35,851 nt of DNA, from the NCBI GenBank assembly GCA_018667915.1, contig JABIRI010000147.1, forward strand, positions 1 through 35,851, read 5' to 3'. The DNA is from Opitutaceae bacterium (GTDB lineage: Bacteria > Verrucomicrobiota > Verrucomicrobiia > Opitutales > Opitutaceae). The notes beneath the pieces were generated by a model. It was not told where the DNA came from. It saw nothing but the letters and a program-made list of their open reading frames with translations, and ran no database searches. Below, one piece after another: positions 17,501 to 23,221 of the stretch (position 1 is its first letter; every line of letters starts with the position of its first letter). Both the position numbers and the translations under genes were made by a program.

Positions 17501-17744
17501 AGCGCAGGAAAATCTCCGTTTCGAAATCCCCGAAATGCACCATGCGCGAGGCGAGCCCGGAGCCGATTAAGGCGATGCGATCTCCCTTTTCGACGGATAG
17601 GCGGTCCGGCGCATCCGTGCGGACATAAGGCACGGACTGAGGATTCAGCGGAGTGATGACACCGGGAGGTAGGTCTGATTCGGTCTCTTGACCAAGGGCA
17701 ACCGCGGCCAAGAGCGCGGATAGGGTGAGCGAAAAGATTTTCAT
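14535..17744 (-). CDS. PVC-type fusion: SGNH domain, propeller, HEAT region and cytochrome c
   Basis: This is a 1069-residue exported protein of the 'PVC-type heme-binding CxxCH' class, with a signal peptide ending at 'AVALGQETES'. In order: an SGNH-hydrolase-like domain (about 50-290; 'IALIGSGLASRMVHFGDFE', 'IIAFFGLNSSFGG', 'TTDGLNLNERGYR'); a beta-propeller dehydrogenase-like domain (about 390-770; 'NKGRLWVSTMASYPHY', 'DTDNDGVADKQ'); a helical HEAT-like region (about 800-920); and a C-terminal cytochrome c with CATCH at about 949-953 and a probable Met ligand at about 1006 in 'VVPMTQF'. Such proteins abound in Planctomycetota and Verrucomicrobiota, where they are presumed to be periplasmic sugar-oxidising enzymes; the true substrate is unknown. 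It is divergent from the broken sulfatase gene and is preceded by promoter module B, shared with the 19742 sulfatase. Confidence 0.9.
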   Translation of the reverse strand: MKIFSLTLSALLAAVALGQETESDLPPGVITPLNPQSVPYVRTDAPDRLSVEKGDRIALIGSGLASRMVHFGDFETEIFLRFADHKLTIRNFADEGTTPAFRPHSARNKEEQYAFPGAKELLPAKYQVDSRPKGHFETPDQWLTRFGADTIIAFFGLNSSFGGPDGLDRYKWELAAFIRHTLSQKYNGENIPQLALVSPTAFEDLSAKYHTPDGKTANANLRIYTKAMREVAAEQGVLFVDVFIPSKKWFQDGKEYTTDGLNLNERGYRKLAPYLSSQLFPKTERHKGKRGPVLDAVRQKNWAWLNLYKIPNGVHAYGRRYNPFGPDNYPFELEKTREMTAVRDRLIWAKLAGERFDLAAEDAKTRELPEVETNYKPSVKNGTTEYLPGKAVESKITTAPGYKIELFADEHRFPDLANPAQMSFDNKGRLWVSTMASYPHYRIGDPLPNDKLLIFEDTDNDGVADKQITWAENLHIPIGFEITPDGVFVSQSGSLVLLRDTDGDDKADTKEVLLSGFDDHDTHHAISAFSADPSGAIMMAEGLFSHTNVETPYGTVRGNNGVFYRYTPQRRKLINYAQFKIPNPWGIAFDDYGQDFFLFTSGTKVAWMMPGSVQPVYGVNIEAPDLITSNKVRPTSGLEFVSSRHFPDEVQGDMLFNNAIGFLGAKQHQVIEDGTGFTTEHRQDLFVSEDLNFRPVDLEFAPDGSLYVVDWHNALIGHMQHSARDPLRDHAHGRIYRITYPSRPLVTPPQIDGASIEQLLENLKLHEYRARYRTKRELRGRDDAKVTAAASAWAAKQSDDRFKLEALWVTWGADRIDRQLLEELLKSDDHRVRSAAVRAVRFNDHQLADHKSLLMQAANDPHGRVRLEAITAASRLDRQTGETILTAAEAMGIDDHMFISFEHAKAALAGDFLPKAIREDELQAPKHLEDGDAKRFIQGAEIYEREGHCATCHQPDGKGLPDVGFPPLADTQWALGDPDRLIKLTLKGLMGPIEVKGKAYPGVVPMTQFEGLLKDDEMAAVLTYVRNAFGNKASPIRPGQVRRVRAEVKDQTGLYSPAELLKEHPLENN

Positions 17745-17756
17745 GGGGTGGGGTGG

Positions 17757-17770
17757 GAGGTCTAGACCTC
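17757..17770. promoter_or_regulatory. 14-bp perfect palindrome in the leader of the PVC-cytochrome gene
   Basis: GAGGTCTAGACCTC is a perfect palindrome ending 12 bases upstream of the start codon at 17744 (minus). In the transcript it would lie between the predicted -10 of module B and the start codon. It could be an operator that blocks transcription or a small RNA hairpin near the initiation region. No conventional Shine-Dalgarno sequence is visible between it and the ATG. Confidence 0.45.
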
Positions 17771-17784
17771 TGGTTTACACAACG

Positions 17785-17840
17785 CTAGATTATATCCGTT
17801 CCCTGTGGCTAGGATCACGACGTCAAACTTTGGTTCAGGA
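17785..17840 (-). promoter_or_regulatory. Promoter module B, copy 1 (PVC-cytochrome gene)
   Basis: Read on the minus strand from 17840, TCCTGAACCAAAG is followed by TTTGACGTCGTGATCCTAGC (33 bases), 14 variable bases, then ATAATCTAG (17793-17785). The 33-base block matches the copy at 19631-19663 at 30 positions, and the ATAATCTAG block is identical at identical spacing. TATAAT is a good -10 box, 40 bases before the ATG. The TTGACG is 26 bases from TATAAT, too far for a normal -35, so the conserved upstream block is more likely an activator site. CAAA-N-TTTG inside it is a small dyad. Confidence 0.7.
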
Positions 17841-17898
17841 ACGTCTGGGCGGGGCGATTTTACGTTCGCTCGGAGCTGACTGAGAGCATTCCGTATCA

Positions 17899-17913
17899 AG
17901 TCCCTTTAGGACT
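17899..17913 (+). promoter_or_regulatory. Small hairpin covering the ribosome-binding region of the 17921 sulfatase
   Basis: AGTCC (17899-17903) pairs with GGACT (17909-17913) around CTTTA. The AGGA that would serve as Shine-Dalgarno is inside the hairpin, eight to nine bases before the ATG. It may limit translation initiation; five pairs make it weak on its own. Confidence 0.3.
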
Positions 17914-17920
17914 GCACCCC

Positions 17921-19516
17921 ATGTTTCGTTCCTGCATCGCTTTCTTCAGATCCGGATTACTCTGTGTAGGGTTGGCTACCTCACTGGTCGCGGATAATCG
18001 ACCGAATATCATTCTGATTGTCGCCGATGACATGGGCTACTCCGACATCGGCAGCTTTGGTGGAGAAATTGCCACGCCTAGTCTCGACCAACTCGCTCGC
18101 GAAGGTTTGCGCTTCACCCAGTTCTACAATTGCGGGGTATGTGTGACCACCCGGTCGGGGATGTATACGGGATTGTATCCCCGATTTCCCGGCCAGGCGT
18201 CTGCCGCCAATTCTTCGCTGCGTCCCGAGATGACCACATTGGGGAATGTGCTCAAGGCGGCGGGATATCAAACCGCCATGACCGGCAAATGGCATCTGGG
18301 ACAGGAAGCGCCCCTTCGACCTATCGATCGGGGTTTTGACGAGTTCTATGGTCTGCTCGATGGGTGCTGTAACTTCTTCAATCCGGCCCAGCCCGATCCG
18401 GATTTTTACAACGGCGGGCTCGTGCGGCACTTCGCCCACAATGAGGAAACGGTGACGTCCTTTCCGGAGAACTATTACTCGACCGATGCGTTTACCGACC
18501 ATGCGATTGCCACTCTTGAGCGATATGCTGGCTCGGGAAAACCGTTCTTCATCAACCTCAACTACACCGCGCCCCATTTCCCGTTACATGCCTTGCCGGA
18601 GGATATCGCGCGCTACCGCGGAAAATACCATATGGGCTACGAGCGGATGCGACGAGATCGTTATGCCCGCCAGATCGAATCGGGTCTCTTTGATCCGAAC
18701 GCGGTATGGCTCTCGGCGGCTGACACCAAGGAATCCGATTTTCGTTACGACAATGAGATCGTGCCGTGGGAGGAGTTAGACGATGAAACCCGTCGTCGGG
18801 AAGAGGCGCGCATGGAGGTCTATGCCGCGATGGTCGACCGGATGGATCAAGGTATTGGAAGGCTGATGCTCGCACTCGAGCAGAGTGGGGAGGCCGATAA
18901 TACGATTGTGATCTTTTTCTCCGACAATGGCGGTTGCGCGAGTTGGCCGACCGGGGATGTGGAGCCGGATTTCGTGGACCACAACGAAGGGATTCCGGTG
19001 GGCGACGGCCGCGGCTACGAGTTTGTCGGTAAGGCCTAGGGCTGGGCCCAGAACGCGCCGTTTCGCCGCCATAAGGTTTGGACCTACGAAGGCGGAATCG
19101 CCACACCGATGATCGTGCGGTGGCCAGCTAACGTTGCTGCCGGCACGCTCACGCGACAACCGGGGCACGTGGTTGACCTTATGCCTACATTTCTGGAGTT
19201 GGCGAAGGGGAATTACCCTGAAACTCGGGAAGGGCATGACGTTCCGCCCATGGAAGGGCATAGTTTGATCCCGATTCTCGAAGGTGGGCGCCGCGAGGCA
19301 CCCGCTATGGGGTGGGCGTTGTTTCACAACTACGCGTGGCGGGAAGGGGACCGTAAAATCGTGTTCAACCGTAGTCGTCAGGAGTGGGAACTCTACGATC
19401 TCAGCGGCGACCGGGCGGAAACACGAAATTTGGCGCCGCAAAATCCGACCGAGGTCAAACGGTTGGTTACCGCGTGGTGGGAGTGGGCGGAGCGGTGCGG
19501 CATCACCAAGATGTAG
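17921..19516 (+). pseudogene. Exported sulfatase interrupted by an in-frame TAG
   Basis: This is a type I sulfatase gene broken by one amber codon at 19037-19039 (codon 373 of 532). The first part encodes a signal peptide (to about 'SLVADNRPN'), the metal Asp pair 'VADDMGYSDIG', the Cys motif C-V-T-T-R (Cys at about 74; Thr replaces the usual Pro or Ala), GKWHLG, 'YTAPHFPLH' and 'FFSDNGG'. Directly after the TAG the same frame continues 'GWAQNAPFRRHKVWTYEGGI', the normal sulfatase sequence containing the active-site Lys, and runs 158 more codons to a proper stop at 19516. No frameshift is present. A protein ending at the TAG would lack the distal Lys and the C-terminal subdomain. It is either a very recent nonsense mutation, a sequence error, or a readthrough site. 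It is divergent from the PVC-cytochrome gene. Confidence 0.88.
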
Positions 19517-19542
19517 TGGGCGGCATTTTGTCCTCAGATTGA

Positions 19543-19556
19543 GTTAAATGATTAAG
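19543..19556. promoter_or_regulatory. Operator-like motif A, copy 3
   Basis: GTTAAATGATTAAG, followed by CGGC, lies 185 bases upstream of the 19742 sulfatase ATG and about 75 bases upstream of promoter module B. It is nearly identical to the copies at 6068 and 9290. Confidence 0.45.
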
Positions 19557-19630
19557 CGGCGGTAGATTTGCTGCAAAGGTTTGGAGCTGAGTGGCTCTTG
19601 CGCGCCGCAACGCTCCTTTCCCATAGCCGC

Positions 19631-19686
19631 TCCTGAACCAAATTTTGACGTGGTGGTCCTAGCTGCAATGCGCGAAGATAATCTAG
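19631..19686 (+). promoter_or_regulatory. Promoter module B, copy 2 (19742 sulfatase)
   Basis: TCCTGAACCAAAT plus TTTGACGTGGTGGTCCTAGC (19631-19663), 14 variable bases, then ATAATCTAG (19678-19686). It matches copy 1 near 17785-17840 at 30 of 33 positions in the upstream block and 9 of 9 at the -10 region, with the same internal spacing. Here the -10 would be GATAAT, about 60 bases before the ATG. The two genes therefore probably share a regulator and start transcription in the same way. Confidence 0.7.
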
Positions 19687-19695
19687 TATCGATTC

Positions 19696-19722
19696 TCCTA
19701 GGTCCAAGCTTCGGCCCTAGGA
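19696..19722 (+). promoter_or_regulatory. Leader hairpin of the 19742 sulfatase mRNA
   Basis: TCCTAGG (19696-19702) is perfectly complementary to CCTAGGA (19716-19722) with a 13-base loop. It falls just downstream of the -10 of module B, so it would form at or near the 5' end of the transcript. It could protect the mRNA, attenuate it, or be a DNA-level operator. Confidence 0.4.
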
Positions 19723-19741
19723 TGCCTTTCTCTCCCCTATC

Positions 19742-21211
19742 ATGTCTTGTTACCCTTCTCTGAATCCTGGCCGCTGGGCCAACTTGCTGCTGATTGCCAC
19801 CCTAGCGGGCAGCTCACTCTCGGCCGATCATCATGCGCCCGCTGCCGGCTCGAAGCCGAATGTGCTGTTTCTCTTCGCTGACGACCAAACTTACGCCGCG
19901 GTGCGGGAATACGGTCTCACCGATATCGACACGCCGAATCTGGATCGATTGGTCAAACGCGGCACGACCTTTACGCACGCTTACAACATGGGCTCATGGA
20001 GTGGAGCGGTTTGTGTGGCGAGTCGGACCATGTTGATGACGGGTCGCAGTCTCTACGATGCGGGTGCGCACGATAAAAAACTCGCCGCCGAAATCGAGCG
20101 GGGCGTCATGTGGCCGCAGTTGATGAAAGAGGCCGGTTATCGCACTTACTTCACCGGTAAATGGCACGTGAAAGCGGACACCGAAAAAATCTTCGACGAA
20201 GTGCGGCATCAGCGACCCGGTATGCCTCGCACCAATGTGAACGATCACAACCGGCCTCATATCGGCCAGCCCGATACCTGGAATGCCGCCGACGAATCTC
20301 TCGCCGGATTCTGGGAAGGCGGGAGGCACTGGAGTGCAATCGTCGCTGACGATGCCATCGAATATTTGGACCAAGCGAAAAGCCATTCCGAACCGTTCTT
20401 CATGTATGCGGCGTTCAATGCGCCCCATGATCCACGGCAGGCTCCGCAGGAGTATTTGGATCTTTATCCGCTTGATCGCATCGAGGTCCCCGCGACGTAT
20501 TTGCCTTACTACCCTTACAAGGAAGAGATGGCCGCCGGAGAAAAATTACGTGATGAGAGTCTGGCACCGTTTCCGCGCACGGAATACGCGGTCCAGGTCC
20601 ACCGCCGCGAATACTACGCGCTGGTAACTCATCTGGATGCGCAAATCGGCCGCGTGCTCGACGCCCTCGAGGAATCGGGCCAAGCCGACAATACGTGGGT
20701 ATTTTTCTCCGCCGATCATGGCCTGTCGGTCGGCCAGCATGGCCTGCTCGGTAAACAAAACATGTATGAGCACAGCCTGCGCGTTCCGTTCATGGTCGTG
20801 GGCCCGGGCGTTCCGGCCAACCACCGTATGGCGGCCCCGATTTATTTGCAGGATGTGATGCCGACCGCGCTCGCATTGGCCGGAGCCCATACGCCTGACC
20901 ACGTGTTTTATAACAGCCTCTTGCCGCAGATCACTGGCCACGATGGCGAAACCAACTACCCGGCGGTGTTAGGCTCATACCTCGACAAACAACGCGCGGT
21001 GATTCGAGATGGTTGGAAACTCATTCTCTATCCCGAGGCCCAAGCGGTGCGTCTCTACAACGTCGCGCTCGACGAGCTCGAGGAGCACGACCATGCCGGT
21101 TACCCCGGCTCCCTCGATCGTCAACGCGCGCTTTTTGCCGACCTTTTGGAACTGCAATCTGAACTCGGCGACGCCTTGGATCTGCGCGAGGTCTATCCGC
21201 ATCTGCGTTAA
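19742..21211 (+). CDS. Exported sulfatase (Cys-type, S1 family)
   Basis: This is a 489-residue periplasmic sulfatase. The signal peptide covers residues 1 to about 28 ('LAGSSLSADHH'). Motifs: 'VLFLFADDQTYAAVREYG' with the metal Asp pair at about 47-48, C-V-A-S-R-T with Cys at about 91, 'YFTGKWHVKA', 'AAFNAPHDPRQAP', and 'FSADHGLSVGQHGLLGKQN' then 'YEHSLRVPF'. The distal region and overall architecture are very like those of the cytoplasmic sulfatase at 6155, so the two are probably paralogues acting on related sulfate esters in different compartments. It heads an operon with the 21236 sulfatase (24 bases downstream) and probably the 22724 and 23218 genes. Transcription is likely from module B, with motif A further upstream. 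Confidence 0.94.
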   Translation: MSCYPSLNPGRWANLLLIATLAGSSLSADHHAPAAGSKPNVLFLFADDQTYAAVREYGLTDIDTPNLDRLVKRGTTFTHAYNMGSWSGAVCVASRTMLMTGRSLYDAGAHDKKLAAEIERGVMWPQLMKEAGYRTYFTGKWHVKADTEKIFDEVRHQRPGMPRTNVNDHNRPHIGQPDTWNAADESLAGFWEGGRHWSAIVADDAIEYLDQAKSHSEPFFMYAAFNAPHDPRQAPQEYLDLYPLDRIEVPATYLPYYPYKEEMAAGEKLRDESLAPFPRTEYAVQVHRREYYALVTHLDAQIGRVLDALEESGQADNTWVFFSADHGLSVGQHGLLGKQNMYEHSLRVPFMVVGPGVPANHRMAAPIYLQDVMPTALALAGAHTPDHVFYNSLLPQITGHDGETNYPAVLGSYLDKQRAVIRDGWKLILYPEAQAVRLYNVALDELEEHDHAGYPGSLDRQRALFADLLELQSELGDALDLREVYPHLR

Positions 21212-21235
21212 CTCCCGACCTTCGAATTTTTCTCG

Positions 21236-22672
21236 ATGCAAAATCTCACCCGATTCCTTCTGACCGCTGCGGTTGTCGCATGCACCAGTCTTTCCGTTGC
21301 GGCCAAGCGCACCGACGATCGCCCCAATATTCTGTTCATTTTGCTCGATGATCTCGGCAAGGAATGGGTGAGCTCTTACGGTGCGACAGATATTGAAACG
21401 CCGGTGGTCGATTCCCTCGCGGCGGGCGGTATCAAGTTTAACAACTTCTACGTCATGCCCCAGTGCACACCCACCCGGCTCACGCTCATGACCGGCCAAA
21501 AGCCCTTCCGTCATGGTTGGGTAAATCACTGGGATGTGCCGCGTTGGGGCGGAAGAGCGCACTATGATTATATCCTGAACCCCTCGATGGTCCGCGGTAT
21601 CAACGAAGCCGGATACGCTACTGCGGTCGCTGGCAAGTGGCAGGTCAACGACTTCCGCGTGCAACCCGAAGCCATGGTCGAGATGGGCTTCGATGACTAC
21701 TGCATGTGGACCGGCTGGGAGGCGGACAACAAACCCAGCGCCGAACGTTATTGGGACCCTTATATCCACACCAAGGAAGGCAGCCGCACCTACCAGGGTG
21801 CGTTTGGCGACAAGGTTTTTACGGATTTCCTGATCGACTTCATGGGCAAGCATAAGGACGAACCGATGCTGATGTATTTCGCCATGTGTCTGCCGCACGG
21901 CCCGTTAGTTTCGACGCCGTCCGAACCCGACGTCACCGACAAGATGGACAAACACAAGGCGATGGTCCGCTACGCCGATGAATTGACGGGGCAACTCGTG
22001 CAGGCGCTGGATGATCTCGGGATTCGCGATGACACCATCATCATTTGGACGACCGACAACGGCACCGCCGGCAGCATCACGGGCACCCGAAACGGACGCC
22101 GCGTGCCAGGCGGTAAAGCCAAGACCCTCGAAACTGGCGTCAACAGTCCCTTCATCGTCAACGCTCCCGGTCGCACGCCCGTGGGAATCGAAAGCAACGC
22201 ACTCTTCACCATCGCCGATATGATGCCCACATTCGCCGAACTCGCCGGCGCCAAATTGCCTGAACAGTTCGTGCTCGATGGCGTATCCGTGGCCGATGCG
22301 TTGCTCGGTAAATCCGAACGCTCACCCCACGACTGGATCATGGCGATGGGTGGCCGCAACGAAGCTAAACTCACCGATGCCGGAGTGGAAAATGCCTACG
22401 TTTACCGTGACCGCGTGCTGCGTAACGAACGCTTCAAACTCTACGTCGATACGAACCGCACACCGGAGAAACTCTTCGATCTGGAGAATGACCCTTGGGA
22501 AGAGCACAACATCATCGGCAGCACTGACCCCGATGCGGCCGCCGCTCAAGCATTCCTGACCCTCCAACTTTCCCGTTATCCGGGACGCGACAGTGATCCG
22601 ATCTACAATCCGCTTCCCGCTCGTCCTTGGGACGTGCCCGTGACGGCTCAATCAGAAGTCTGGAAAAAGTAG
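21236..22672 (+). CDS. Exported sulfatase with GKWQ in place of GKWH
   Basis: This is a 478-residue periplasmic sulfatase with signal peptide to about 'LSVAAKRTDD'. It has 'ILFILLDDLGKEWVSSYG' (metal Asp pair about 38-39), C-T-P-T-R-L with the modifiable Cys at about 77, 'MCLPHGPLV', 'WTTDNGTAGS' and the distal Lys in 'VPGGKAKTLETGVNSPF'. At about 134-136 the usual GKWH reads GKWQ: the Lys is kept, but the His that normally contacts the sulfate is Gln. All other catalytic positions are intact, so it may be active with altered specificity or pH behaviour. It lies 24 bases after the previous sulfatase gene, so both are in one operon. The substrate is not predictable from sequence alone. Confidence 0.92.
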   Translation: MQNLTRFLLTAAVVACTSLSVAAKRTDDRPNILFILLDDLGKEWVSSYGATDIETPVVDSLAAGGIKFNNFYVMPQCTPTRLTLMTGQKPFRHGWVNHWDVPRWGGRAHYDYILNPSMVRGINEAGYATAVAGKWQVNDFRVQPEAMVEMGFDDYCMWTGWEADNKPSAERYWDPYIHTKEGSRTYQGAFGDKVFTDFLIDFMGKHKDEPMLMYFAMCLPHGPLVSTPSEPDVTDKMDKHKAMVRYADELTGQLVQALDDLGIRDDTIIIWTTDNGTAGSITGTRNGRRVPGGKAKTLETGVNSPFIVNAPGRTPVGIESNALFTIADMMPTFAELAGAKLPEQFVLDGVSVADALLGKSERSPHDWIMAMGGRNEAKLTDAGVENAYVYRDRVLRNERFKLYVDTNRTPEKLFDLENDPWEEHNIIGSTDPDAAAAQAFLTLQLSRYPGRDSDPIYNPLPARPWDVPVTAQSEVWKK

Positions 22673-22723
22673 GTTGGCTCGAGCGGGAGGTGGAGCTATG
22701 GTCCTTCGTAGTTACCCCTTCCG

Positions 22724-23221
22724 ATGAATCCTCCTACCAGTGGCTTTAGTGTTCGCCCGCGCTTTGAACAGATCGTGGATCCCTCTCCAGATGAATTGCG
22801 CGAGCGATTAGTTTCCGAAGCGGTGGAGTCCGCCGAATGCGAAGTTCGATCTACTACGGGTATGGTGGTCATTCACGTGGCCGCAAAAAAACGAGATCGT
22901 TGGTCGCCTCGTTTACAACTCAGCTTGGAACCGGACGAGGGCGGAGGCACGCACGTCGTGGGCGTTTACGGACCGGAACACGAAGTGTGGTCGTTTTTCA
23001 TTTACGGTTATATCGTGACGGGACTGCTCGGCACCTTCTCAGGCATTTACGGATTCGCCCAAATGTTCATTGGGGAGATGCCTTGGGCCCTGTGGATTTG
23101 CGGCTCCATGTTAGTTATAGCCTGCGCCCTCTATCTGCTGGCCCAACTCGGCCAAAAGTTTGGTGCGTGGCAAACTTTCGAACTCCACCAACTCTATCAA
23201 GCCGCGATCAAGACTTCATGA
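22724..23221 (+). CDS. Hypothetical two-TM membrane protein
   Basis: This is a 165-residue protein of unrecognised family. The N-terminal half (about 1-88) is a soluble alpha/beta-looking domain with 'SAECEVRSTTGMVVIHVAA' and 'RLQLSLEPDEGG'. Two hydrophobic helices follow at about 90-115 ('FFIYGYIVTGLLGTFSGIYG') and 122-145 ('ALWICGSMLVIACALYLLAQ'). The layout resembles small 'membrane-anchored helper' proteins seen in many genomes, with no known catalytic motif. Its stop overlaps the start of the sialidase-fold gene by four bases (ATGA), so the two are translated together, although their roles are not obviously linked. Confidence 0.75.
   Translation: MNPPTSGFSVRPRFEQIVDPSPDELRERLVSEAVESAECEVRSTTGMVVIHVAAKKRDRWSPRLQLSLEPDEGGGTHVVGVYGPEHEVWSFFIYGYIVTGLLGTFSGIYGFAQMFIGEMPWALWICGSMLVIACALYLLAQLGQKFGAWQTFELHQLYQAAIKTS

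Noticed and set aside
19037-19039. TAG read as pyrrolysine
   Set aside because: No pyrrolysine genes are visible, the system is rare in bacteria outside specific methylamine enzymes, and the position is not a conserved sulfatase catalytic residue.
19109-19516. The sulfatase C-terminal part as an independent gene
   Set aside because: It has no ribosome-binding site and matches only the distal part of a sulfatase in the same frame as the upstream part. It is treated as the remainder of one broken gene.
20975-21898. A 307-codon open frame on the minus strand across two sulfatase genes
   Set aside because: It spans the end of one sulfatase gene, the gap and the start of the next, in antisense, with low-information sequence. 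Both sulfatases are well supported.
22837-23217. N-terminal extension of the sialidase-fold protein
   Set aside because: The extra residues are Arg/His-rich, overlap the 22724 gene in another frame and precede a perfect signal peptide at 23218.
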